A stretch of 64,000 nucleotides of DNA from Burkholderiaceae bacterium (GTDB taxonomy: Bacteria; Pseudomonadota; Gammaproteobacteria; Burkholderiales; Burkholderiaceae_C). A model generated the notes under the pieces. The model had not been told where the DNA came from. It made no database searches and saw nothing but the letters and a program-made list of their open reading frames with translations. Positions 43,273 through 51,922 of this stretch are shown in pieces. How positions within the stretch are numbered: the first letter of the stretch is position 1; each line of letters opens with the position of its first letter. The position numbers and the translations under genes were made by a program. Location: contig JAMLIT010000011.1 in assembly GCA_023954035.1 (NCBI GenBank), positions 17,127 through 81,126 of the forward strand. The letters are read 5' to 3'.

Positions 43273-46047
43273 ATGAGCGAGAACAAAACCCTTTTGCTGG
43301 TCGACGGCTCCAGCTACCTCTACCGCGCCTACCACGCCATGCCCGACCTGCGTGCCGTGCCCGGCGACCCGGCCAGCCCGGCCACCGGCGCGATTCGGGG
43401 AATGATCAACATGCTGCAGGTGCTGCGGCGCGAGGTGCCGGCCGACTATGCCGTCTGCGTGTTCGATGCGCCGGGCCCGACCTTCCGCGACGCGCTGTAT
43501 CCCGAATACAAGCAGCACCGCAGCCCCATGCCCGACGACCTGCGCGCGCAGATACCGCCCATCCACGAGGTGGTGGCGCTGCTGGGCTGGAAAGTGCTGG
43601 TGGTGCCCCATGTGGAGGCCGACGACGTCATCGGCACGCTGGCCGTGACTGCCGCGCGCCAGGGTATCGATGTGGTCATCAGCAGCGGCGACAAGGATCT
43701 GGCGCAGCTTGTGACCGAGCGCATCGTCATCATCGACACCATGAGCGGCAAGCGCCGCGACCTGGCGGGTGTCGAGGCCGAGTTCGGCGTGCCCGCGCGG
43801 CTCATGGTCGATTTCCAGACCCTCGTCGGCGACCCGGTGGACAACGTTCCCGGCGTGGAGAAGGTCGGCCCCAAGACCGCGGCCAAGTGGCTGCAGGAGC
43901 ATGGCTCGATCGAAGGCGTGATCGCCAACGCCAACCAGGTCAAGGGCGTGGCGGGCGAGAACCTGCGCAAGGCGCTGCCCTGGCTGCCCAGGGCGCGCGA
44001 GATCCTGACCATCAAGACCGATTGCGACCTGGCAGAGTGGGTGGCGGGCCTGCCCGCGCTCGACGCGGTGCGCATCGGCTGCGCAAACGAGAAAGCGCTG
44101 CAGGCGTTCTACGACCGCTTCGGCTTCAAAGGCCTGGCGCGTGCGCTCGCCGCCTCCACCACGAAGCCCAAGCCGGCGTTCGTGCCGTCGGACGATTTGT
44201 TTGCCGACCTGCCGCCTGACGCCGCGCCCGCGGCAGGCGACGCGCCGGTGCACTACGACACCGTGCTCGATTGGGACAGCTTCGAGCGCTGGCTGGGCAA
44301 GATCCGGGCGGCCGAGCTCACCGCCATCGACACCGAAACCACCTCGCTCGACGACATGCGCGCCGAACTCGTGGGCATCTCGCTTTCCACCGAACCGCTC
44401 GCCGGTGCCTACATCCCGCTGGCGCACGCCGGGCCGGGTGCACCCCCGCAGTTGCCCATGGCCGAGGTGCTGGCGCGCCTCAAGCCCTGGCTGGAGGACG
44501 CCCAGGCGCGCAAGCTCGGCCAGCACATCAAGTACGACCGGCACGTGTTTGCCAACCACGGCATCGAAGTGCGGGGCTACGTGCACGACACCATGCTGCA
44601 AAGCTACGTGCTCGAAGTGCACAAACCGCACGGCCTGCAGAGCCTGGCCGAGCGCCATCTGGGGCGCACCGGCGCCAGCTACGAATCGCTCTGCGGCAAG
44701 GGCGCGCACCAGATTGCCTTTGCCCAGGTCGATGTCGCCAAGGCCGCGCACTACGCCTGCGAGGACGCCGAGCAGACCATGGCGGTGCACCAGGCGCTGT
44801 GGCCGCTGCTGGAGGCGAGCGAGAAGTTGCGCGCCATCTACGCGCTGGAAATCGAGAGCAGCGAGGCGCTCTACCGCATCGAGCGCAATGGCGTGCTGAT
44901 CGACGCCGCCACGCTGGCGGCGCAAAGCCACGAGCTGGGCCAGCGCATCCTGCAGCTGGAAACCGAGGCGTATGCGATTGCCGGCCAGCCCTTCAACCTG
45001 GGCAGCCCCAAGCAGCTTGGCGAAATCTTCTTCGACAAGCTGGGCATGCCGGTGGTGAAGAAGACCGCCACCGGCGCGCGCAGCACCGACGAGGAAGTGC
45101 TGGAAAAGCTGGCCGAGAACTACCCTCTGCCCGCCAAGCTGCTGGAGCACCGCAGCCTGTCCAAGCTCAAGGGCACCTACACCGACAAGCTGGCGCAATT
45201 GGCGCACCCGCGCACCGGCCGCGTGCATACCCACTACGCGCAGGCCGTGGCGGTCACCGGGCGGCTGTCGAGCAACGACCCCAACCTGCAGAACATCCCC
45301 ATTCGCACCGCAGAAGGCCGCCGCGTGCGCGAGGCCTTCGTCGCGCCGCCGGGCTGCGTGATTGCCAGCTGCGACTACAGCCAGATCGAGCTGCGCATCA
45401 TGGCGCATCTCTCGGGCGACCAGGCGCTGCTGCACGCCTTCCAGCACGGCCTGGACGTGCACCGCGCCACGGCGGCCGAGGTGTTCAACGTGGCCGTGGA
45501 TCAGGTGTCCAGCGAGCAGCGCCGCTACGCCAAGGTCATCAACTTCGGCCTGATCTACGGCATGAGCAAGTTCGGCCTGGCCAAGAACCTGGGCATCACC
45601 AACGACGCAGCCGGCGCCTACATCGACCGCTACTTTCAGCGCTACCCCGGCGTCAAGCGCTACATGGACGACACCCGCGCCCAGGCCAAGTCGCTGGGCT
45701 ACGTGGAAACCGTGTTCGGCCGGCGCCTGTACCTGCCCGAGATCAACAGCCCCAACGGCCCGCGCCGCGCCGGTGCCGAGCGCGCCGCCATCAACGCGCC
45801 CATGCAGGGCACGGCGGCCGACCTGATCAAGATGGCCATGGTCAAGGTGCAGCAGGTGCTGGACGCGCACAAGCCCGACATCCTGATGGTGCTGCAGGTG
45901 CACGACGAACTGGTGTTCGAGCTGCCGCAAGCCGAGGTGGAGTGGGTGAAGCGGGAAATCCCGAAACTGATGGCCGGCATTGCCGCGCTGAAGGTGCCGC
46001 TGCTTGCCGAAGTGGGCGTCGGGCCGAACTGGGAGAAAGCACACTAG
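43273..46047 (+). CDS. polA: DNA polymerase I
   Basis: Pol I fills gaps and removes RNA primers. The ATG at 43273 gives 924 residues. The 5'-3' exonuclease domain (about 1-300) starts LLLVDGSSYLYRAYHAMPDL and has DKDLAQLV and VPGVEKVGPKTAAKWL. The 3'-5' exonuclease domain keeps the metal motif TAIDTETTSLD (about residue 351), so proofreading is likely. Polymerase motifs A (ASCDYSQIELRIMAHLSGD, about 699), B (RRYAKVINFGLIYGMS) and C (VLQVHDELVFE, about 876) are intact. Confidence 0.97.
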   Translation: MSENKTLLLVDGSSYLYRAYHAMPDLRAVPGDPASPATGAIRGMINMLQVLRREVPADYAVCVFDAPGPTFRDALYPEYKQHRSPMPDDLRAQIPPIHEVVALLGWKVLVVPHVEADDVIGTLAVTAARQGIDVVISSGDKDLAQLVTERIVIIDTMSGKRRDLAGVEAEFGVPARLMVDFQTLVGDPVDNVPGVEKVGPKTAAKWLQEHGSIEGVIANANQVKGVAGENLRKALPWLPRAREILTIKTDCDLAEWVAGLPALDAVRIGCANEKALQAFYDRFGFKGLARALAASTTKPKPAFVPSDDLFADLPPDAAPAAGDAPVHYDTVLDWDSFERWLGKIRAAELTAIDTETTSLDDMRAELVGISLSTEPLAGAYIPLAHAGPGAPPQLPMAEVLARLKPWLEDAQARKLGQHIKYDRHVFANHGIEVRGYVHDTMLQSYVLEVHKPHGLQSLAERHLGRTGASYESLCGKGAHQIAFAQVDVAKAAHYACEDAEQTMAVHQALWPLLEASEKLRAIYALEIESSEALYRIERNGVLIDAATLAAQSHELGQRILQLETEAYAIAGQPFNLGSPKQLGEIFFDKLGMPVVKKTATGARSTDEEVLEKLAENYPLPAKLLEHRSLSKLKGTYTDKLAQLAHPRTGRVHTHYAQAVAVTGRLSSNDPNLQNIPIRTAEGRRVREAFVAPPGCVIASCDYSQIELRIMAHLSGDQALLHAFQHGLDVHRATAAEVFNVAVDQVSSEQRRYAKVINFGLIYGMSKFGLAKNLGITNDAAGAYIDRYFQRYPGVKRYMDDTRAQAKSLGYVETVFGRRLYLPEINSPNGPRRAGAERAAINAPMQGTAADLIKMAMVKVQQVLDAHKPDILMVLQVHDELVFELPQAEVEWVKREIPKLMAGIAALKVPLLAEVGVGPNWEKAH

Positions 46048-46102
46048 GACTCCCCCTGCGGCGCGCCTGTGGCACACAGGCAGTGGCGCGAGCGGCGCAG
46101 GT

Positions 46103-46154
46103 ATCGGGGTCAGATCACGATTTCGCAAAGCGAAACTCGTGCTCTGACCCCGAT
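46103..46154. repeat. REP-like palindrome after polA
   Basis: A 52-bp imperfect palindrome has arms ATCGGGGTCAGATCACGATT and the matching AGTCTCGTGCTCTGACCCCGAT-type arm around GCAAAGC. The TCTGACCCC/GGGGTCAGA ends resemble sequences I associate with REP-type elements and RAYT transposases in Burkholderiales. It could fold into a strong hairpin and might also end polA transcription. Confidence 0.6.
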
Positions 46155-46237
46155 GCCGGACTATCGAGCGCCGCGATGGCGGGCCGCAGAACAGTCGAGC
46201 TGTTCGCCAGCAGCCATTGCCTGCCTGAACCCAGGTA

Positions 46238-46303
46238 GAAATTTTAGTGTTTTAGGCCTCTAGCGCTTATCCCGTAAGCGCTTCCAGCTATCAAGATTGA
46301 AAC
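46238..46303 (-). repeat. Interspersed ~60-bp element, intergenic copy directly before azlC
   Basis: On the minus strand this reads TTGATAGCTGGAAGCGCTTA, then CGGGATAAGCGCTAGAGGCC and TAAAACACTAAAATTTC. The inner arms GCGCTTA...TAAGCGC are perfect. It forms the whole 5' region of azlC up to its GTG. Confidence 0.75.
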
Positions 46304-47059
46304 GTGAATCCGTCCCTGCCCACCCTGCGCCCCGCCTCCTGGACCCCCGCCATGCGCATGGGCCTGTCCATCGCCGTCGCCACCGGCCTCTACGGCATCT
46401 CCTTCGGCGCGCTCGCCGTGGCGGCCGGCCTCACCGTCGGGCAGACCATGGCGCTCAGCCTGCTGATGTTCACGGGCGGCTCGCAGTTCGCCTTCATTGG
46501 CGTGATCGCAGGTGGCGGTGTCCCGTCTGCCGCGCTCGGCGCCGCAGCACTGCTGGGCGTGCGCAACGCCGTCTACGCCATGCAGATGAACCACATGCTC
46601 CAACCCCGTGGCTGGCGCATATGGCTCGCCGCCCAGGTCACCATCGACGAATCCACCGCCACTGCCGCTGGCCAAACCGCGCTTGATGAGCAGCGCCGCG
46701 GCTTCTGGACGGCGGGCTTGGGCATTTTCGTGCTCTGGAACCTGTTCACCTTCGTCGGCGCCTGGCTGGGCGACGCCCTGGGCGACCCGCGCCGCTGGGG
46801 GCTGGATGGCGCGGCCGTCGCGGCCTTCCTCGGCCTGCTCTGGCCCCGCCTGCGCCAGCGCGAGCCTGTAGCGCTGGCGGTGCTGAGCGGCGTGGTCACC
46901 GCGCTCGCCTTGCCCATGCTGCCGCCCGGTCTGCCCATCCTTGTCGCCGCTGCGGTCGGCGCCGCCTGGGGTTGGTGGGTGCCCGAGCGCGCTGCGGCTG
47001 CGCCTGTCGGGTCTGACGCGGCAGAAGCGGCAGAAGCGGCAGAGGGGACAGCACCATGA
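46304..47059 (+). CDS. azlC: AzlC-family branched-chain amino-acid exporter, large subunit
   Basis: AzlC with AzlD (YgaZH type) exports branched-chain amino acids. The start is probably the GTG at 46304 (MNPSLPTLRP), giving 251 residues; an ATG at 46352 gives a shorter version starting at the first helix. The family segment GLYGISFGALAVAAGL leads into MFTGGSQFAFIGVIAGGG and GVRNAVYAMQMN. The C-terminus carries an unusual Ala/Glu repeat (AEAAEAAEG). The gene has no clear ribosome-binding site because the interspersed element abuts it. It overlaps azlD in an ATGA junction. Confidence 0.85.
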   Translation: MNPSLPTLRPASWTPAMRMGLSIAVATGLYGISFGALAVAAGLTVGQTMALSLLMFTGGSQFAFIGVIAGGGVPSAALGAAALLGVRNAVYAMQMNHMLQPRGWRIWLAAQVTIDESTATAAGQTALDEQRRGFWTAGLGIFVLWNLFTFVGAWLGDALGDPRRWGLDGAAVAAFLGLLWPRLRQREPVALAVLSGVVTALALPMLPPGLPILVAAAVGAAWGWWVPERAAAAPVGSDAAEAAEAAEGTAP

Positions 47060-47361
47060 CGCTCTGGCTTGCCATCCTGGGCGGCGCCGCTGTCACCTAC
47101 CTCACCAAGCTCTCGGGTTACGCCGTGCCTGCCCGCTGGCTCGCCAACCCCCGCATGACGCGCGTGGCCGGGGCCATCACCGTCGCGCTGCTGTCGGCCT
47201 TGACTGTGATGAACACCTTCGCAGCGGGCGCTGGGCTGGCGCTGGATGCGCGGCTGGCGGCCTTGGTGGTGGCGGCGCTGGCGCTGTGGGCAAGGTGGCC
47301 GTTTTTGCTGGTGGTGGTGCTCGGGGCCGTGGCGGCGGGGGTGGTGCGGTGGTGGGTGTGA
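47056..47361 (+). CDS. azlD: AzlD-family branched-chain amino-acid exporter, small subunit
   Basis: This is the small membrane partner of AzlC. The 101-residue product (MTLWLAILGGAAVTYLTKLSGYAVPARWLA) has four hydrophobic segments and the family Tyr-Leu-Thr-Lys motif near residue 15. It starts inside the azlC stop (ATGA). Most of this gene is repeated 1.5 kb downstream as a damaged copy, which points to a local duplication. Confidence 0.85.
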   Translation: MTLWLAILGGAAVTYLTKLSGYAVPARWLANPRMTRVAGAITVALLSALTVMNTFAAGAGLALDARLAALVVAALALWARWPFLLVVVLGAVAAGVVRWWV

Positions 47362-47900
47362 GGGAGCGCTTGCAGGGATCCTGGTTTCACCGCGGGCGCC
47401 TTTTGGCCAGTCCCTCCAGGCCATCGCTGCGCTGGGCCCCGGCCTCGGCAGCGGTGCGCATTCGGCGGAGCGCAGGCATTGGGGCGCAGTGCAACTGTCG
47501 GGTCGCGATGCGGCGCAGCGAAGCCCGTGCTCAAAACCCAATCCCGGAAAAAGGGCGCAACGCGGGGGTTTGCCCATTTAATGATTTGATTGCTGCAGTG
47601 GATTACCGTCCAGATGGCGAGCGGCTACGATCGACCATTTGAAGCAATCTCCGCTTTTCTGCAGAAACGTCATTCGAACTGCCGACACTCTCTGAATATT
47701 GTCGGACAACCTCTGTGCATTTCAAATATTCAAGCGTTTTTTGCGCAGCGTACGCCGGGGCGGTGGATTAAGCACCACCGCTCCGGCGCACAAATTAATA
47801 CTTGCATCCGCACCACAGCATCTGCTGGACGGCGCTTGAGCAAGTGCGCAGAGCCGGGTTCTACATCTTGGCATCGGCCAGAAAATGCACCCTTCCGTGA
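47362..47900. other. Gene-free stretch after azlCD
   Basis: About 540 bp carry no convincing gene on either strand. The first ~200 bp are GC-rich like the chromosome, and the rest is much more AT-rich with many short stops. I see no tRNA, terminator or strong repeat. The composition break near 47580 suggests old insertion or decay. Confidence 0.5.
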
Positions 47901-48182
47901 TTACCAATTGCCTTTTTTCTTGCGTTCCTGGTATTTTTCTTTGGCTTTTTCGTCCTTATTGCTCTTCTTGTACTCGTCAGCAGCCTCTTTTGCGCTGCGC
48001 ATTCTCTCCTTGTGTTCACGGTCTGCTTTTCTCAACGTGCCAACATTTTTGCTCTCCTTGTCGGCCTTAGCCTCGCTTCGCTCTCTGACACCGGGTGCTT
48101 GCGCATTTACGGCGCTCGAAAATACGCTCATGACCAGAGTGGCCAGGATCAACGACAAGCGGACAGAATTCAACTTACTCAT
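47901..48182 (-). CDS. Small secreted Lys/Glu-rich protein
   Basis: The 93-residue product starts with a signal peptide (MSKLNSVRLSLILATLVMSVFSSAVNAQA). The mature part is almost entirely charged (Lys, Glu, Asp, Arg) with a heptad-like helix and ends EKYQERKKKGNW. I do not recognise the family. An AT-rich setting and lower-GC codons set it apart from the chromosome. The signal peptide and clean frame support that it is a gene. Confidence 0.55.
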   Translation of the reverse strand: MSKLNSVRLSLILATLVMSVFSSAVNAQAPGVRERSEAKADKESKNVGTLRKADREHKERMRSAKEAADEYKKSNKDEKAKEKYQERKKKGNW

Positions 48183-48531
48183 AGTGCAACTCCTTCTTTC
48201 GAAAAAATCGTGAGATTGATGTCATGGCAAAACAAGGCAGCCTGGTCAGGGTTGCTCCATCTAGACTTCAGCTGACCTTTACGAATGATAGGCGAAATGA
48301 AGATGTCAGAACAGGTATCGGAACACAATAGAAGGGAACCTCTAAAAATCGCTGGTTCTGCATTGACATGCTCAGCTGTTTTGCAATTTCCGTTAATGCT
48401 AATTTCTGATGCAAACGAGTCTTATTTTAGCGCGTTTTCGTCCTTCTTCTCCGTCTGAGACATTTGCGCTTTGCAGATGCACCGCAGTTTTCGATGGCTC
48501 TTCCTGGTAGAACGCATCCGACTCGTAGCGT
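48183..48531. other. AT-rich gene-free stretch
   Basis: About 350 bp before the azlD copy contain no gene that I can support. The region must hold the promoter of the minus-strand secreted-protein gene. No strong promoter or hairpin stands out. Confidence 0.45.
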
Positions 48532-48776
48532 AGGCCATTCTGGCCGGCGCCGCCTTCACCTACCTCACCAAGCTCTCGGGTTACGCCGTGCCTGCCCGCT
48601 GGCTCGCCAACCCCCGCATGACGCGCGTGGCCGGGGCCATCACCGTGGCGCTGCTGTCGGCCTTGACCGTGATGAACACCTTCGCAGCTGGCGCTGAGCA
48701 GGCGCTGAATGCGCGGCTGGCGGCCTTGGTGGTGGGTGTGAGCGCGGGCAGTTCAAGCACCGCGTTGACGGCGTAA
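48532..48776 (+). pseudogene. Truncated second copy of azlD
   Basis: The stretch 48532-48736 is almost identical to azlD bases ~47076-47280 and lacks the first seven or so codons. It then jumps, at a GGTGGTGG repeat, to the sequence at the azlD end (GGTGGGTGTGAG). The result has lost about 70 bp and reads on into unrelated residues to 48776. This is a duplication followed by an internal deletion. Confidence 0.85.
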
Positions 48777-48843
48777 AGTGCTGATTCGCGCGGTGAAGCA
48801 TCGAATGCTCCCGGCATGATTTCTCCAGGCTGGGCCAGTCACC

Positions 48844-49668
48844 ATGATTTCATCAACGAGGCATGACACCAATCCCTCGTTCCCTATCGGTTTTAAACCG
48901 CTCAAGGGAACGCCCAAAGACTGCGAAGAATGTGGCAGGGGCGCGCGCCTCGACTTCGGCTTCGAATACGCTTTTCAACCCATCGTAGATCTCGACAAGC
49001 GCAGCATCTACGCGCACGAAGCCTTGGTGCGCGGGCCGCGGGGCGAGAGTGCCGACAGTGTTCTGGCGCAGGTCCATGACGACAACCGCTACCGGTTTGA
49101 CCAGGCGTGCCGCGTCAAGGCCATCAAAGGTGCCAGCGCCCTGGGAATGACTGAGTTGCTGTCGATCAATTTTTTGCCCAACGCCATCTACAGGCCCGAG
49201 CTGTGCATTCGCACGACCCTGGAGGCCGCGCGGGTGCACGGGTTTGCGCTCGAGCGCATCATTTTCGAGGTGACCGAAGGCGAGCGGGTGGAAGATGGCC
49301 CCTGGTTCGCCGAGATCCTGCGCGAATACCAGCGCTGTGGCTTCAAAACGGCCATCGATGATTTCGGGGCCGGCTACGCGGGCCTGGCTTTGCTCGCCGA
49401 TTTTCAGCCTGACCTGATCAAGCTCGACATGGGCCTGGTGCGCCATATCGATCGCGACCGTGCGCGGCGGGTCATCGTCGGCAGCCTGGTGCGCATGTTC
49501 CGCGACATGGGCATAGAGGTGATTGCCGAAGGGGTTGAGACTGAGGCTGAGCGCGATGTGCTGCGCGACGCGGGCATCCATCTGATGCAGGGCCACCTTT
49601 TTGCCCGGCCCGCTTTTCAAGCGCTCGCTCCCGTGGGGTTCGGCGTGCCCCCTGGCGCGCAGTCCTGA
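48844..49668 (+). CDS. EAL domain cyclic-di-GMP phosphodiesterase
   Basis: EAL enzymes cleave cyclic-di-GMP to pGpG, which Orn (present in this window) degrades further. The 274-residue product has a short Cys-bearing N-terminus (DCEECGRG). The catalytic set is complete: YAHEALVRG (the EAL), SINFLPN (Asn), FEVTEGERV (Glu), AIDDFGAGYAG (DD), IKLDMGLVR (Lys) and EGVETEAE (Glu). It has no sensor domain of its own, so regulation by partners is likely. The frame and length are clean. Confidence 0.9.
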   Translation: MISSTRHDTNPSFPIGFKPLKGTPKDCEECGRGARLDFGFEYAFQPIVDLDKRSIYAHEALVRGPRGESADSVLAQVHDDNRYRFDQACRVKAIKGASALGMTELLSINFLPNAIYRPELCIRTTLEAARVHGFALERIIFEVTEGERVEDGPWFAEILREYQRCGFKTAIDDFGAGYAGLALLADFQPDLIKLDMGLVRHIDRDRARRVIVGSLVRMFRDMGIEVIAEGVETEAERDVLRDAGIHLMQGHLFARPAFQALAPVGFGVPPGAQS

Positions 49669-49803
49669 GGCGCCGGTCTGCACAGGCGCTGCCAGCGGAG
49701 GATGGTGGCCCCTGCCACACACGAAACGAGCAGCGTCGCTACACTGATTTTTGTGGCGCACCTGCGGGTCGCGCCTGTCTGATTTCTTCGAGGAGCTTGT
49801 TGC

Positions 49804-50682
49804 ATGCCTGATTCCACCCCCTACACCCCGCCCGCCGTCTGGCAGTGGAACAAGGAAAACGGCGGCAAGTTCGCCAGCATCAACCGGCCGATTTCCGGCG
49901 CAACGCACGACAAAGAGCTGCCGGTCGGCAAGCACCCGCTGCAGCTCTATTCGCTGGCGACACCCAATGGCGTCAAAGTCACGGTGATGCTGGAGGAACT
50001 GCTGGCGCTGGGCCACAGCGGGCCTGAATATGACGCCTGGCTCATCAATATCCAGGAGGGCGCGCAATTCGGCAGCGGCTTTGTGGCGGTGAACCCCAAC
50101 TCCAAGATTCCGGCGCTGCTGGACCGCAGCGACGCAGCCCACCCCGTGCGCGTGTTCGAGTCTGGCGCCATCCTGCTGTACCTGGCGGAGAAATTTGGCG
50201 CCTTTGTTCCTGCCAGTGGTGCGGCGCGCGCCGAGTGCCTGTCGTGGCTGTTCTGGCAGATGGGCAGCGGGCCGTTTTTGGGCGGCGGCTTCGGGCATTT
50301 TTATGCCTACGCGCCAGAGAAGTTTGAATACCCTATTGATCGCTTTGCCATGGAGGTCAAGCGCCAGATGGATGTGCTGAACAAGCGCCTGGCAGAGCAC
50401 GAGTTCATCGCCGGGAGCGACTACACCATTGCCGACATGGCGATCTGGCCCTGGTATGGGGCGCTGGCCCGGGGCCAGTTGTACGAGGCGGGCGAGTTTT
50501 TGCAGGTGCACGAATACACCCATGTGGTGCGCTGGGCCGAAAAGATCGCCCAACGCCCGGCGGTGCAGCGCGGGCGCAAGGTGAACCGTGTGTTTGGCGA
50601 CCCCGCCAGCCAGCTGCACGAGCGACACGATGCCAGCGACTTTGATACCAAGACCCAAGACAAGTTGGCCTCATCCACTTAA
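49804..50682 (+). CDS. YghU-like glutathione S-transferase / disulfide-bond oxidoreductase
   Basis: The 292-residue product resembles YghU/YfcG, which use glutathione to reduce disulfides. The start ATG at 49804 follows a typical TTGTTGC spacing. The N-terminal thioredoxin fold carries GNA/NGVKVTVMLEELLALG and VNPNSKIPALLDRS, and the helical domain ends in GSDYTIADMAIWPWYG. The N-terminal extension before the fold (about 60 residues) is usual for YghU. It lies 12 bp before a second GST gene, so the two probably form one transcript. Confidence 0.9.
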   Translation: MPDSTPYTPPAVWQWNKENGGKFASINRPISGATHDKELPVGKHPLQLYSLATPNGVKVTVMLEELLALGHSGPEYDAWLINIQEGAQFGSGFVAVNPNSKIPALLDRSDAAHPVRVFESGAILLYLAEKFGAFVPASGAARAECLSWLFWQMGSGPFLGGGFGHFYAYAPEKFEYPIDRFAMEVKRQMDVLNKRLAEHEFIAGSDYTIADMAIWPWYGALARGQLYEAGEFLQVHEYTHVVRWAEKIAQRPAVQRGRKVNRVFGDPASQLHERHDASDFDTKTQDKLASST

Positions 50683-50694
50683 GGACACCCCCAC

Positions 50695-51327
50695 ATGATT
50701 ACCTTGTACGACTGCGCCTCGGCGCCCAGCCCGCGCCGGGCGCGCATCTTCCTCGCTGAAAAGGGCGTGCCACACGACACCATTGCAGTCGACCTGCGCA
50801 CCGGCGAGCAGCTGGGCGAGGCCTACCGCCAGATCAACCCGCAGTGCACCGTGCCCGCGCTGCGTACCGACGAAGGCCTGCTGCTGGCCGACAACGCGGG
50901 CATTGCCGCCTACCTGGAGGCGCGCTACCCCGAACCGCCCCTGCTGGGCACCACGCCCGAGGAGAAGGCCGAGATTGCCAGCTGGAACTGGCGCATGGAG
51001 TTCGAGGGCCTGCTGGCCATTGCCGAGGCGCTGCGCAACAGCGCGCCTGCCATGGCCAACCGCGCGCTGCCAGGGGCGGTGAACTATCCGCAAATTCCCG
51101 CATTGGCCGAGCGAGGCCTGGCGCGGGTCGACCAGTTTTTCGACACGCTCAATGCGCGCCTTGCGGGCCGCGACTTCGTGGCAACCGAGCGCTTTTCGGT
51201 GGCCGACATCACTGCCGTGGTGGCGGTGGACTTCGCACGCATCGTCAAGCGCAAGCCGGGCGAGCAGCACCCGCACCTGCTGCGCTGGCGCGCGGCCATG
51301 GCGGAACGGCCGTCCATGGCTTTGTAG
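50695..51327 (+). CDS. Glutathione S-transferase
   Basis: This 210-residue GST begins MITLYDCASAPSPRRARIFLAEKGV. The glutathione-binding loop is INPQCTVPALRTDEG followed by LLADNAGIAAYLEARYP, and the C-terminal helices include DFVATERFSVADITAVVAVDFARIV. It follows the YghU-like gene by 12 bp and precedes the flavodoxin-like gene by 12 bp. Substrate cannot be predicted. The three genes together suggest a small thiol/redox or detoxification unit. Confidence 0.9.
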   Translation: MITLYDCASAPSPRRARIFLAEKGVPHDTIAVDLRTGEQLGEAYRQINPQCTVPALRTDEGLLLADNAGIAAYLEARYPEPPLLGTTPEEKAEIASWNWRMEFEGLLAIAEALRNSAPAMANRALPGAVNYPQIPALAERGLARVDQFFDTLNARLAGRDFVATERFSVADITAVVAVDFARIVKRKPGEQHPHLLRWRAAMAERPSMAL

Positions 51328-51339
51328 CAGGGTGCGGAC

Positions 51340-51834
51340 ATGCGCAAGACGCTGCTGATCGTCTACCACTCCCTGACGGGCGGTACGCAGCAAATGGCCG
51401 AGGCGGCGCGGGCCGGGGCCGCGACGGACGAAGCTTGCACAGTGCGGCTGTTGCACGCCGCAGAAGCGGGCCCGCAAGACGTGCTGGCAGCCGACGGCTA
51501 TCTCTTTGCCACGCCCGAGAACCTGGCGGCCATCAGCGGGCAGCTCAAGGATTTTTTTGACCGCTGCTACTACCCGGTGCTGGACCGGGTGAACGGCCGC
51601 CCCTACGCCAGCCTGGTGTGTGCGGGCAGCGATGGCAGCAACGCGGCGCGGCAGATGGCGCGCATTGCCACCGGCTGGCGGCTCAAGGCGGTGGCCGAGC
51701 CGTTGATCGTGTGCACCCACGCCCAGACGCCCGAGGCCATCCTGGCGCCCAAGCACATTGGCGCCGACGATCTGGAGCGCTGCCGTGCGCTGGGCGAGGC
51801 CCTGGCGGCGGGGCTGTCGCTGGGCGTCTTCTGA
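51340..51834 (+). CDS. Flavodoxin-like / NADPH-dependent FMN reductase-family protein
   Basis: The 164-residue product starts MRKTLLIVYHSLTGGTQQMAEAARAG, with the phosphate-binding loop HSLTGGTQ of flavodoxins. The middle segment DGYLFATPENLAAISGQLKDFFDRCYYPVLDRVNGRPYASLVCAGSDG has the isoalloxazine-loop pattern. It probably binds FMN. It follows the GST gene closely and may share its transcript. The start and length are normal for flavodoxin-like proteins. Confidence 0.8.
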   Translation: MRKTLLIVYHSLTGGTQQMAEAARAGAATDEACTVRLLHAAEAGPQDVLAADGYLFATPENLAAISGQLKDFFDRCYYPVLDRVNGRPYASLVCAGSDGSNAARQMARIATGWRLKAVAEPLIVCTHAQTPEAILAPKHIGADDLERCRALGEALAAGLSLGVF

Positions 51835-51836
51835 TT

Positions 51837-51900
51837 CTGTTTTGATAGCTGCTGGCGCTTGTTCTGTAAGCGTTGGAGGCCGATTTGACGGGTATTTTCT
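51837..51900 (+). repeat. Interspersed ~60-bp element, intergenic copy after the flavodoxin-like gene
   Basis: The copy reads TTTTGATAGCTGCTGGCGCT, then TGTTCTGTAAGCGTTGGAGG and CCGATTTGACGGGTATTTTC. It is close to the consensus. It lies between two convergent genes. Confidence 0.75.
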
Positions 51901-51922
51901 GTGGGGTATGCAGGCGCGGCTT

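Noticed and set aside
43138-46128. Open minus-strand frame of about 1,000 codons antisense to polA, joined to the serine hydrolase gene
   Set aside because: It mirrors polA codon structure (G/C at third positions forces long antisense frames) and has low-complexity His/Gln/Gly-rich residues. The serine hydrolase has its own TTG start with a ribosome-binding site at 43137.
48464-48697. Plus-strand ORF overlapping the second azlD copy
   Set aside because: It is in a different frame from the azlD sequence it covers; the similarity to azlD is at DNA level and explains the open frame.
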